Below, piece by piece: positions 46,901 through 56,234 of a DNA stretch of 64,000 nt. The notes under the pieces were generated by a model. The model searched no databases and was not told the DNA's origin. It saw nothing but the letters and a program-made list of their open reading frames with translations. Source of the DNA: Caenorhabditis elegans. Lineage: Eukaryota; Nematoda; Chromadorea; Rhabditida; Rhabditidae. Within the stretch, counting starts at the first letter, position 1. Every line of letters begins with the position of its first letter. A program made the translations under genes and the position numbers. The DNA lies in NCBI RefSeq assembly GCF_000002985.6, contig NC_003282.8:4588001-4652000 (forward strand), written 5' to 3'.

Positions 46901-49900
46901 ATTATTGATTTAAATGTAATTATTATTTTATTCGTTTTTTTCCCAAAAATTTGAGAAAGCTTGGACAAAGAAATTCTATAAAATATTTATTTAAAATTTA
47001 TTCAACCAAATCTCTAGCTAAGTTTTGGAGGTTTTTTAAGGTTGTAATTTTCTAATTTCGAGTAATATGACTGAATACTACAACTTGAGACAATGAACTC
47101 ACAGGTCTAAGTTTTGTTTTGATATTTGGTCATTTTAGAGGTATTAGGTTTTAACTATTTCTCACAGGTCTCACAGTACAGGAGTCTTTGAAAATAGTTT
47201 CAATCAATTAATCATTAACGTTGACACTTTCTAATTGAAAGGTCACGTTCTGGTAGTGAGTATATAAGATTTTCTAATCAATTGAAATAAATCAAATCAA
47301 ATATTGTCTGTTGTAAACATGCCCCTGCTGAGTGTTCTGCTCACCCTCGCCGTGTTCTACACTACTGTCCATGGAAATGTACCAACGCGGGAGGACTTAG
47401 TTGCATGTCCTGAAGGCTTAGTCATCAACGGATTCCAACTCAAACTTTAACCGTTGCGAGGCCTTTTCGAGGCTGATCATGGTGTCACTGAACTCGTCTT
47501 TTTCTGCAATCCACCGGACGGAAGTAACTATTCTAATTAGTAAACTAGGTAATTAAATTTCCAATTTAGACAACCAAAGCCCCGATAACTTTATTGTAAT
47601 AGACAATAATTCGCCATATGGATACTGGAGACAGATTACATGGTGCCCCAAAGGATCTGTTATTATTGCAATCCAAGAAAAAGTTGATTTCGAAAAACTT
47701 GACAACGCCGGTATCACCAACTTGGCTGCTAAATGCGGACGTCCACAAGACGACAGAACTGTTCAACCATCTTTTGCCTCTGGTGTGATAAAATAACATT
47801 TAGTGTGTTCTGAGATTGAATTTGCAGAGTTCTTCTATGCTCATGGTAAATGGACCCAGGAAAACTGGTGTGATGTTGGATCGGTCTTGGCCAGCTTTAA
47901 CCCTAAATCTACCAGAAGACGAGGACTCGTAAGCGCTTGTTATGGATGCCGTAAAATCTGAACTGCTTTTTGTATTGCCTCTGGAACGAAATTTTAAAAA
48001 GGCATTCCCTCGAACTGTGCATTTACATGTATAATAAATTTCTAATCTGTCATCTTCTTATCTAAGCAACACAGAGAACTCTATTTATCAAATTTTTCAG
48101 TTATAGAAATGCCGCAAAGAACAAAGATTGTTAACATAAACGCCAGCTTTCTCGAACTTCCATTGAGTTTAGTCACTTCAGTTTAGTTGTGTTCAAAGTT
48201 TTGTTCTCCTATGTGGGCGTAGAATCGTCAAAATAACAAACAAAAACCTGAAAATTTTTAAGGAGCGAAAAAAATTAAAAGAGAAGAAGAAATTAATTTC
48301 ACTCAATCAATTAATAACGGCTGCAACTATGCACCTGCTGATTGCACTGCTCATCTTCACCGTGTTCTACACTACTGCCCATGGGAATTTACCCACGCGG
48401 GAGGACTATATTGCATGTCCTAAAGGCTCAGTCATCAACGGATTCCAACTCAAACTTGAAACGAAACGAGGCGTTTTGAGCCTAGATCATGGTGTCACTG
48501 AACTGATTTTTTTCTGCAATCCACCGGACGGAAGTAACTATTCTAATTGGTAAACTAGCTAATTCAATTTCTAATTCAGATACCCTAAGCATCGATAACA
48601 AAATTGTCATTTACAATGATTCGCCATATGGATACTGGAGATCGATTCAATGGTGTCCCAAAGGATCTGTTATCATTGGAATCACAGAAAAAATCGATTC
48701 CGAAAAATTTGACAACGCCGGTATTACCAACTTTGGTGCTAGGTGCGGACGCCCAGAAGACAGAACTGAACAACCATCTTTTCTCTTTGGTATGGTGGAA
48801 TATAACATGTGTGTTTTTTAATTTAATTTGTAGCCAAGCTCTACACTCATGGTAAATGGACCCTCCCGGAAAGCTGGTGTGATGTTGGATCGGCCTTGGC
48901 CAGTTTTAACCCAAGATTTACCAGAAGACGAGGGCTCGAAAGCGCTAGTTATGGATGCCGCAAAGTCTAGAATAATAGCAGTGGAATGAAATTTTAAAAA
49001 TGCAACTAATTGAACTACGTCTTTATTTCAAGTTCACGTGTATAATAAATCTTTTTCATTTATTTACGTTAAAAAAACGTTTTTTTTTGTTAATTACAAT
49101 TATGAGAGCATTAGAGAAATTGCCATAGCAGCAAATTTTTCAAAACATAAATCTAATTTGATTTTGAATTTTGGTGGTGTATGTTTCGTTTTTTCATGGA
49201 AAATTTTGTATAACTTAAGCCGAAGCTGCCGATCAATCATGTATTTCCAATTTGAGCTCATATCTGAAGAACCGTTGGGCTTTTGCTATAACATTTTGCA
49301 GGAAATTTTACACTCTTGAAATGACACAGATCAAGAAACACGATCAATATTTTTGAAAAAAAAAACTTCGGAGGTTTTAGTTCAGTTTTTTGTCAAGTAC
49401 TACATAAATTTCCGAGTATCCATGGGAATAGTATCCTTAAAAGTGGGGCATAATAAAACATTTCAAAAAAGAGTTTTCAAAACTCAATCGAAATTTGGTA
49501 ATTTGCCGAATCCTCCAAACATTTATAATTTTTAAAGAACTTTTATAATTTCTGCATGTTCAGAATGTTCAAATCTAGAATGTTCAAATAGCAACACTTT
49601 GAACGCAGCGCAATTGAAGTATGAAAAAGTCGTAAGAAAAAATATATGACTTCCAAAATTATGATAACCAAGTTTTCACTACTGTTTGACGGTACAATAA
49701 ATTTCAAAAAAAAAATTGGAAGTCATTTTTAGAAGTCAAAACCACAGCACTCACAAACACAATAACTCCAAACATTTGCATAAAAACGTACCTCTTAATA
49801 ATCTATGTATTTCAGACAGCGAAGATGTACATTTCTCAAGTGCACTTGTCATGGTTTTGTGCAACTGTTGATGATGTTGCTGTTGTTGATGAAGATGGTA

Positions 49901-50095
49901 GGGCTGGTGAGGAGGAAGTTGAGATAAGGACGGTGATGCGGTGATGGATGAAGTGGTAGTGGGGGTGGAAGCAGAGTGCGATCGGTGATGCAATGGAAGA
50001 GGACGAGAGGCTCCTCCAGCAGTGGTGGTCAGGTGGTGATGGAGGAACCAAGGAGGAGATGAACACCGTTGGCTTGATGATACTTTAAACTCCAT
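22901..50095 (-). CDS. SH3-like-domain protein, long isoform, 474 residues over about 27 kb
   Basis: Ten minus-strand exons give 1425 nt in frame: 50095-49792, 38487-38266, 30791-30693, 29515-29388, 29305-29230, 25263-25150, 24456-24337, 24291-24159, 24114-23991, 23005-22901. The N-terminus is His/Ser/Thr/Gln-rich and probably disordered. A basic Ser-rich linker follows (SARRKWHSAM, KKRMDEM, KQATGRYSRRG, KSRRSSSS). Residues about 354-415 look like an SH3 fold: GGYIVIHEYSP, LVLGEKVRVVDNGDPDWLHG, ISFPATCV. A short helical tail (AGEQAMRIQQNVFVAEQ) comes after. SH3 domains bind proline-rich partners, so a cytoplasmic adaptor is likely. I do not recognise the family member. The exon at 38487-38266 is phase-compatible with skipping, and its donor (GTTCTC) is weak. 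Large introns and repeat load suggest complex regulation. Confidence 0.75.
23006..23990 (-). other. Last intron of the SH3-like gene
   Basis: It holds a GCCTGC-type repeat at about 23090-23200 and AT-rich filler. I see no exon. Confidence 0.5.
24770..25025. repeat. GTAGGCAGGC-type degenerate repeat
   Basis: Repeated units GTAGGCAG, GGCATAGGTAGGC and TGCCTGCC lie in the intron between 24456 and 25150. A smaller patch is at 24655-24690. Confidence 0.55.
25264..29229. other. Large intron of the SH3-like gene (25.3-29.2 kb)
   Basis: AT-rich sequence with GCCTAC-type patches near 26.33-26.51, 27.42-27.60 and 27.88-27.93 kb, a GC-richer island at about 26.88-27.16 kb (see findings) and the 25.5 kb island. 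Long open frames at 26.7-27.3 kb on both strands have no convincing exon structure. Confidence 0.5.
25505..25610 (-). promoter_or_regulatory. GC-rich island with CG dinucleotide run and CACGCCC box
   Basis: The island lies in the SH3-like gene intron, about 240 bases upstream (in minus-strand sense) of exon 25263-25150. It contains GAGATAAGAAG (GATA-type site), TCGCGCGCGCGCGGG and GGCCACGCCCC (Sp1/KLF-type box). Base composition departs sharply from the surrounding AT-rich intron, so an internal promoter or enhancer is possible. I saw no conserved TATA element. Confidence 0.35.
29388..29400 (-). promoter_or_regulatory. Tandem splice donors adding four residues
   Basis: The exon ending near 29400 can use CAG|GTATCA after 29400 or CAG|GTAATA after 29388. 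The 12-base difference keeps the frame and adds VSLQ before DSGYVEMG. Both donors look usable. Confidence 0.5.
29559..29865. mobile_element. Palindromic hairpin element, about 307 bases
   Basis: The left arm starts CTAGGGAATGACCAGAATAA and the right arm ends TTATTCTGGCCATTCCCTAG. The arms are about 120-130 bases and nearly perfect reverse complements. They are joined by a loop of tandem ACGTCTGAAA units (about 29689-29745). The element has no coding capacity and resembles non-autonomous palindromic DNA elements. It sits in an intron of the SH3-like gene, between 29515 and 30693. Confidence 0.85.
29689..29745 (+). repeat. ACGTCTGAAA tandem repeat in the hairpin loop
   Basis: Five to six copies of the 10-base unit ACGTCTGAAA occur, one with an internal deletion (ACGTGAAA). 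Confidence 0.85.
30792..35628. other. Intron of the SH3-like gene (30.8-35.6 kb)
   Basis: Mostly AT-rich sequence. Notable contents are telomere-like tracts (31.08-31.18 kb), a G12 run at 32972-32983, a GTAGGCAG patch near 33.05-33.17 kb and a GC-richer island at about 33.94-34.24 kb. I see no exon with convincing splice sites and frame. Confidence 0.5.
31084..31178 (-). repeat. Degenerate interstitial telomere-like tract (GCCTAA)
   Basis: Repeats of GCCTAAGCCTAAACCTAGG, GCCTAAGCCTGAGCCTAA and GCCTAAGCCTACGCCTAAG occur. The nematode telomere unit is TTAGGC, seen here as GCCTAA on the plus strand with substitutions. Confidence 0.75.
35629..36118 (-). CDS. Alternative first coding exon of the SH3-like gene (short isoform, 462 residues)
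   Basis: An open minus-strand exon starts at ATG 36118 and ends at a GTGAGT donor after 35629. It leaves phase 1, exactly what the shared exon at 30791-30693 needs, so the join reads SVGRTSC-E-TSYCAPMHQ. It encodes 163 residues: MEGSRRRLSLPQAP, a His/Pro/Tyr-rich low-complexity stretch (HHYYSPPVYPGSHYHG) and a basic segment (ARKLLKRCTNP). With the downstream exons it gives 1389 nt in frame. This implies a second promoter just above 36.1 kb. RRLS and KRCTNP look like possible kinase-site contexts, but that is only inference. Confidence 0.7.
36119..38265. other. Sequence upstream of the alternative first exon
   Basis: Probable promoter region of the short isoform just above 36118 (GGGAGGGGTATAAGGG-like, 36130-36150), then repeats at 36.6 kb and AT-rich filler. 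No further exon is supported. Confidence 0.35.
36580..36765. repeat. GCCTACC/CATGCC degenerate array
   Basis: Units such as ACATGCCTACCTCAAGCC repeat with drift. The array lies in the intron upstream of the alternative first exon. Confidence 0.65.
40041..40054 (+). repeat. G14 homopolymer
   Basis: Fourteen consecutive G residues lie in AT-rich intron DNA. Such runs can form G-quadruplexes. A G12 run is at 32972-32983. Confidence 0.9.
41395..41555 (+). repeat. Degenerate TTAGGC telomere-like tract
   Basis: Units such as GGCCTAGGCTTATGC, TAGGTTCAGGCCTAAGC and TTAGGCTAAGACTTATG, with many substitutions, continue to about 41555 (GGCTTCGGCTTAGGTTTCAG). Confidence 0.6.
42795..43135. repeat. GCCTACC/CATGCCT degenerate array
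   Basis: A long irregular array of CCTACGCC, TGCCTGCC, CATGCCTA and GCCTACAT units. Confidence 0.7.
43630..43682 (+). repeat. Telomere-like tract (GGCTTAGGCCTAGGCTT)
   Basis: CTTAGGCTTAGGCCTAGGC is followed by TTTGGCTTCGGTTTAGGC: consecutive TTAGGC variants. Confidence 0.75.
45615..45690 (+). promoter_or_regulatory. Promoter block of the first VMO-I-like gene
   Basis: It contains TTAACGTTGACACTTTCTAA, AAAGGTCA (45644-45651, a nuclear-receptor half-site type) and TATATAAG (45665-45672), about 95 bases before the ATG. The same ordered block recurs at 47209-47285. Confidence 0.6.
45765..46411 (+). CDS. Secreted VMO-I-like protein 1, 185 residues
   Basis: Three exons (45765-45969, 46016-46234, 46278-46411) give 558 nt in frame. 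A signal peptide (MHLLIVLLIFTVFFADVYG) is followed by three related segments: WEKEFACPEGLVINGY...DYGVTDMVFFC, WRKIQWCPTGTVVIGM...DNAGITDIC and a C-terminal SWARDQMCDVGSALASF...YGC. The threefold pattern of W, CPxGxVIxG, an acidic Gly-Thr turn and a Cys-ending strand matches vitelline membrane outer layer protein I, a three-sided beta-prism secreted protein of egg coats in birds. In nematodes the role is unknown to me. It is nested antisense within the SH3-like gene's largest intron. AATAAA overlaps the stop (46412-46417). Confidence 0.75.
47209..47285 (+). promoter_or_regulatory. Promoter block of the second VMO-I-like gene
   Basis: It contains ATTAACGTTGACACTTTC, AAAGGTCA (47238-47245) and TATATAAG (47261-47268) in the same order and spacing as 45615-45690. 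Confidence 0.6.
47319..47961 (+). pseudogene. VMO-I-like gene 2 with a nonsense codon
   Basis: It has the same three-exon structure as its neighbours (47319-47523, 47570-47782, 47828-47961; 552 nt). Codon 44 is TAA (47448-47450), where copy 3 has GAA. All other codons, splice sites, cysteines and the terminal TGA are intact, and the promoter block is conserved. Only a 43-residue product would be made. Because nothing else is broken, the loss looks recent, or the stop may be strain-specific. Confidence 0.75.
48329..48970 (+). CDS. Secreted VMO-I-like protein 3, 183 residues
   Basis: Three exons (48329-48533, 48580-48789, 48834-48970) give 552 nt in frame. A signal peptide (MHLLIALLIFTVFYTTAHG) is followed by the same three-segment cysteine pattern: YIACPKGSVINGF...DHGVTELIFFC, WRSIQWCPKGSVIIGI...DNAGITNFG, and WTLPESWCDVGSALASF...YGC. 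It differs from copy 2 by scattered substitutions. The upstream region lacks the TATATAAG/AAAGGTCA block shared by copies 1 and 2, so its expression may differ. AATAAA near 49044 may serve as the poly(A) signal. Confidence 0.75.
49054..49791. other. Intron sequence between the nested cluster and the first exon of the SH3-like gene
   Basis: AT-rich, no gene seen. Confidence 0.5.
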
Positions 50096-50784
50096 TTTGC
50101 TCACACACACACAATGTTTCCTGCAAAGAGAGATTGATTGAGTATTTCTTGACTTGAGAACTTGGAAATTTGATGGATTGGAGAGAGTTCAAAATTTAAA
50201 GGTTTATATACTTTTATATTCTAGAAAAAAAACAACGATTTTTGAAAAACAATCAACTTCCCTGTCAATCACTGTGCAAAATGTGTCCTGGTTTTTAAAG
50301 TCTTTTACTGGATTGTTTTTGATATGTTTTTTGACGCAAAGTTCCAGGTTAGAGTTTTAAAACTACAAGTTACTGGTTTTGCGGTTTCTTTTTTTGAATT
50401 TTCAGTCACCAGAGGTTTGGAAAAGGCCTACCACACGCGCCGCATAAAATTAAAAATATATGTACTTTAGACTTGGTCCAAAAAAACTGATCACAAGACC
50501 ATAGTATACTCAAAAAATTTAATTGGGCGGCGAGGTTCTCACGAGTTCTCGAATGACAAATCCCGACTTTTGAGCAGATACAAAATAGCAGAGAAACAGC
50601 TTAATTGTGATTTATGGAATTTGAGTTTTTAGTTTTGCAAAGAGTTTCGGGCCTAACAAAGCTCAGATTTTTTCTGATAAAAACTGGAAGGGAAAGTTTC
50701 GCGATTTGAGACCTCTTACATGAACGGGAACGATGAACCGGTTGATCTTTTTCAGGCATTTTTGTGCAATAGGAGGCATTTTGT

Positions 50785-51160
50785 GTAGGCAGAAAAATGG
50801 ATGCCTGCCTGCCTGCTTGCCAACAAGGCTGCCTACACGCATGACGCTTTGAGCTACGAGTGCCAAGGGCTTTTAATATACATGAATGAGAGCACGAATT
50901 CGCTTAATTTATGTTTAGAAAGATAACTAATTTTTGTTAAAGTTGGGATTATATGTAAACCATAAAGCCTGCCTGCCTACAAGGCTGGCTACGTCTGCCT
51001 ACACACGTAGCACAGTTTGAGTTATACACTAACGACCGAAAACTATATAGGTAAAAAGATATAAGTGTCCAGAGGCAAATGGAAGGCATATTAGAGGCGC
51101 CCAGGCGGAACGTCAAGGTACCAAGCATAGGCTTGAAGGTAGGCAGGCCTTTTTGTGGTA
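50785..51160. repeat. GCCTGCCTAC repeat patches
   Basis: Patches such as GCCTGCCTGCCTGCTTGCC (50802-50820) and GCCTGCCTACAAGGCTGGC (50967 on) are interrupted by unique DNA. Confidence 0.55.
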
Positions 51161-52045
51161 GGCTTATTTCAAACCTCTAGGAAAAGAAAATGTAGCCTAA
51201 TATTTTTTCACTTTTAAAACTCATAAATCCTCTACTCAATTAGTACATTTGCTTTCTGCCGACAACTAATTTTCAAAAAAAGATGAGATAAAGATGAAAA
51301 AACCAAAAACACTGAGCTTCATCTTCTTCTCTTCCTCTATTTTTTACCCAAAACTACAAAATCTTCATCTCCGCCCATATCATCATTATCCACCCTCACT
51401 TTTTGATGTTCTGTGTAAAATCAGCTGTGTGTCGAAAGAAACGAAGAAGACAAAAAATGGAGAGAAATTTATGCGGCTGTTGTGTTTTTGTGTGTGCTGC
51501 CACAAATTTTCTCCGTGTTTTTTTTCGTACAATGCTCTTTTAGTACGTTGTCATCCTGATGGAATTTCGGAACGCGGCGAGAGCAGCTGCTCCGGCTTGC
51601 CCGGCGATGACCAATATCCGAATGGCTCGCAAGAACTCATTATTCTCGTTTTCTTCTGCTAAAGATTTCGAATAAATTGCACAATACCCTGAGCATTGCA
51701 CAATTTTACACCTCTTCGCTTGATGGCTCAATTTTGTTTGGGGATATGGAGATAAATTACCTGGATTGAGCTAAGGAAGAGCGAAGAGTTTTGGGGTCCC
51801 GTTTGGATTTTAAATAAGCTATAAACTTTTGAAGACGGCGTTTTTATTGATTTATGCCCGCTTTTGTAGAAGTTCACATTGTTCAAAAAAAAAGCCAAAA
51901 ACCTTAAAATTTGAAGCGACATGGTGCAAACGAGATGAGAATATTTTTCAAGTATTTTTACAAGCACCGCTCTTCAACTGTTCAGTTTTTTTCAAAAAAG
52001 AGCCAATGTCTGAAGAAACTCGTCACAGACCCAGCCATTTTCAAA

Positions 52046-52267
52046 CTCAAATAACTCAACGGAGAAAGGAGATATCAAAAAATTGACAACTACAAAAATC
52101 TTTCCCGTGTAATTTTGCACATTTCGTCAATTGGAAATTTTGTTGACTGAAGCATGCTCTACGAAGATACGACCCGTTGAAGGTAACCCAGTAAAAAGGG
52201 AGGTAAGGGAAGATACAGACGGCGAGGCACTCTCCTTGTCTGCGTCTCATCCCTTATGAGTTATGAC
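52046..52267. repeat. Direct repeat pair, unit 1
   Basis: It includes ATAACTCAACGGAGAAAGGA, TGTAATTTTGCACATTT and the end CACTCTCCTTGTCTGCGTCTC. The second unit lies at 52403-52620 in the same orientation. Confidence 0.65.
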
Positions 52268-52402
52268 ATTATTTTGAGGTTAATAAAGATGTCTGCCAAA
52301 TAAAAATCAAAAACCTTGCAGGTTTTGCAGAAAATATGATCCGCTCATCTTTCTTCGAGTTTTCCAATATTTGTTTTTCAGAACAGGTTGTTTGAAACAA
52401 AT

Positions 52403-52620
52403 ATAACTCCACAGAGAAGCGAGATATCAGAAAATTGCAAACTACAAAAATGCTTCCCATGTAATTTTGCACATTTTGCTATCAGAAAACTTTTGAATTG
52501 GATCGCGCTCCACAGAGTTGCAACGCGTTCTAGCATGATGGAATGGAGGAAAGGAGAGACTCACAATCAGACGGCAAGACACTCTCCCTGTCTGCGTCTC
52601 GTCTCATCATACAGTTATGG
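52403..52620. repeat. Direct repeat pair, unit 2
   Basis: ATAACTCCACAGAGAAGCGA, TGTAATTTTGCACATTTTG and CACTCTCCCTGTCTGCGTCTC occur in the same order as in unit 1, with substitutions. It looks like a dispersed element present twice. Confidence 0.65.
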
Positions 52621-55600
52621 AAGAGTCAATTGAGATGTATGCCAGAAAGAAAAAAGTAAAAAATCTTCACAATTTTTGCAAAAAAAATATCATCCGTCAT
52701 TTTTTTTTCAATTTTCTCTTTCCAGAAAAAAAATGATGGCTTGCTCAAAAATCACTGAGCCACGAAACTTGCACTTTTCCTGAACTCTCTTTCACAACTG
52801 ATCACAAAATTATTATCACACATTGTAATGTCATTGAACACTTATACACGAAATATGACACCTTTTCTTCCTTCTCCTACTATTCTTGTGTTTTGTTCAG
52901 AAGGTCGTCATCAGTTTACAGCAGAAGCAGCAGCACACGTTTTACTTTCAGCTAAGAACACACACACCTGGAATGTGAAGAAAACAAACAAATACACAAA
53001 AGAATTACTTTTATCATCATCTCTACGCCTAGAAGACAACAACTATAGCTTATCTTTTTTTTGTAGAAAAAGTAACAAGGAAACCAACAGAGATAATCTT
53101 CGATTTTTAGACCATGTTCCTTGAGTAACCTTGACTTTTAGGTTGAACGCACCGTACACAAAAGAATTGAGAATAAATTGTGGCAGGAGAAGAGGGAAGA
53201 AAAAACTGAATAAAAAGTGAAAAGAGAACATGAATTATTGGAATCAAGGGAAGACGGCAAGGAAGTTATGTTCGCGTTTATGATTCGCCTCTTACTAAAA
53301 CTTGCTTTCAGCATAACTGTTTGGCATTTTTAAGTAGTTAATTTCAGGTTTAATTTAGGTTTAGCTCTATCAAACTTTACACATTTTAATATTCTCAATA
53401 ACAATAGTTATCAGAAACAAGGCCTGAAAAATCTTAAAAACGAGAACAATATTTTTTGTAGGTTATTGTTGAAATTGATTCCAGTAAAAAAAGTAAATCT
53501 GTAGTTTGTGTTATTTTTTAATTTGTTTTATTTTGTACTAAAAAAATCATAAGATTGATTACTGTTTTTTTGAATTATAATATAATAGTTAAAACTTTTA
53601 TGTCATTTTTTCAAATTTTGATGCGTTGCTGGCAAAGACAACGAGGCAAAGATTTTCGGTAAATTTTCAGAAAAAAAAAATCGACAAAATTCAATCATTT
53701 TTTACTGAATTTGTTTTGTTAAACTTTGTAAAATTAGTTCGGTAATCAATTGAATACCTAGAAATTTGACCTAAGAATTTCAGAAAGTTCAGGTAATTTT
53801 TTTCCAGGTTAAGATTATAGTTTTTGAAAAGCACACTATAATATTTTTAGGAAACGTGATGCATTTCTAAACATTTTAATTTCAGAAAATATATTTAAAT
53901 TTTGCATGTATTCGGCTTTGAAAATATGTCAGTTTTGGGCTAGAGTACGTAACTTTTCTGAATGTTCTGTGTCCTTTGCGCATTTCCAAAGTTCACAGTT
54001 TTCAATCCAAAGTAATTTTTTCGTCTGCAAACTTTCAGGATTACTGTTCGAATTAATCAGGTGCAACGTCTTTCTCAATTTTCAACAAAAAAACTACTAT
54101 TCATTCAACAGACCTTTTGATCTGCAATTTCGACATTTCAAAGACTAATTTCCTACTCAGCTGACTCAATTTTATATGAATATTTCAAAAATTTCACATC
54201 CCGTTCCATTCCATGCCATCATTTGTCTTTCCACACCCCGCCAATATTCCATTGTTTGACTTTGAATGTTATCATATCAAAACCAGAAGCCGTCGGCCAT
54301 CATGTTCTTCTTTCGATAAGCCATTCTCTTTTTCTTCTTTTCATTCCAAAATATGTTATCTTTTGGCAAATTTCTATGGCAAGGGGGAGAGGGATTACCT
54401 TTTCTCCGTCCATTTTTGGAGAGAGATTTAGAGAAGTTCTAACAAAGCTTATTTGAAGACGTGCCTGGAATTGATTTCTATACTGCTTTTATAGTAACAC
54501 CTACATGCCTACCTACCGCCTATTTTTTTTATATTCTATTTTTTGCTATGCTGAAAAACCTTCTCTTTGGCCCCAATATAAGTGGGAACCTCGAGGGAAT
54601 CCGATTACAAAAACATCAAAGAACTGTGAGAACTTTTTTTTGGAAAAATGCCGGGAGGCCTATTTCCAACAGCGTTTTAATCTCGTATTCTCTTATTTAT
54701 ATTTTATATTTATATTTTCTAAACCTTAAAAATCCTATGGCTTTTCCAAACTGTTTCTTTATAAACACCAAAAATCAGTGAACGTTGCATATTGCTTTTG
54801 GAAGATTCCACTATATTTGTTGGTTCAAATTTAGGTTAATAAGTGCCTGCCTCATTCCTGCCTAGCGCCTTCTTTCCAAATTTAGGAATGCTTGCAAGTA
54901 CATGGAAGGCGTAGGTCATCTGTGTTCCTGCTTAAAAAAAACTTTTTAAAAAATCGTTTGTATTAGCAAGAAAAGTGAAGGCACAAGGCAGGCAGGTAAT
55001 TCCCGGTTCTTGCAAATTTACTATTACTCCCACAGTACAAAAGACGATAATTACTGCTTTCGAATAGCTTTTTTTTCAATTCTTTAATTCCAGCAAATTC
55101 CATTTTGCGGACTGTTTTCCCTGTTTGTTTCTCTATTATTATATTCCCCTGACACCAATAGCCATGAGTCATCACAATATTTTGTCAAAATTTATTAGAG
55201 GAATGTTTTTGTGCCTTTTGAATAAGAGGTGAGTTGCACCTTGAGCTTTTGTAGCTAAACATTGCTAATTAAGCCATTCAATTAACTTTTTTTCAAATAT
55301 TTTTAACATGTGAAAATTTTTTTTTCTTCTAGACTTGCACCACAGCTTATATTTCGGTTGTCATTAATTTTATCCATAATTTGTCACCTGGCAAAAAACG
55401 TGCAAAATAACTTTTATTTATTTTGAGAGCTGAAAATTTTTGATAAAACTGAAGACAACCGACATTTAAACCGTCAAAGTAAATTAGTGAAAGTACGACT
55501 TATAGGGGAAATTGCAATTTTCAATTTATAAACTCTTAGACTCCATGAATCATCAACAGTGCCCACTCTTCCCGCTAACCCATTAATTTTCTCCCCACTG

Positions 55601-56234
55601 ACTCTATGGACTCAATGATGACCCATCGATTGATTACTCATTGCTCACACTCGTAAAGTGTATGTGTGTGTGTGGACCCAAATGTTTATATGTTGCAACA
55701 TTGTTTTAAAACATTCCTCTTTTCCTTCTCATCATCTCCCTCTCTCTATCTTTCTCCGATTTCTCCAGATGTGTGTAACACCCCTCTATCCGCGCAGGCA
55801 ACAGAAGGAAGCAGAAGCCCCCCTTTGGCAGATTGCGATCGGTGTGGCACCGACCTCCGTTTTTTTTTCGCGGCTTTCTAGGTTTATTAGCTGTCAATTG
55901 AGAGAAAGATCGGATCGGTTTCCGATGATGACACTTCCTTCACGAACATTCCAAAGTACCTAGTTTAGCTTTATGTGATTGCTTACTATTAGGATACTGT
56001 TGGTTGGTCACTGGTGTTATCTGATTACCTATGTCTTGGTTTATATATAGAGCGTCTACTGAGACATAGTTTTGTCTTGTTTTTAAGAATAAACTGAAAT
56101 TTTTTATATCAACTTCTAACAAAAATTAAAAACTGAGAATGACAAAAAAAATTTCGACTTCAAAATTTTTCAAACTCGAGAAGTTTCCCTAATTATTCAA
56201 TTTTCATTATGTTTTATATGGTAGTTTTTGTGTA

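Larger units (their letters stand above)
50096..56230. other. Largely non-genic region upstream of the SH3-like gene
   Basis: Apart from the repeats listed, it is AT-rich sequence. Possible noncoding exons or regulatory islands are at 51540-51670 and 55770-55890 (see findings). The frames at 52.8-53.1 and 54.2-54.8 kb look like chance frames. Confidence 0.45.

Noticed and set aside
52828..53124. 98-codon frame
   Set aside because: Chance frame in AT-rich DNA; no exon structure.
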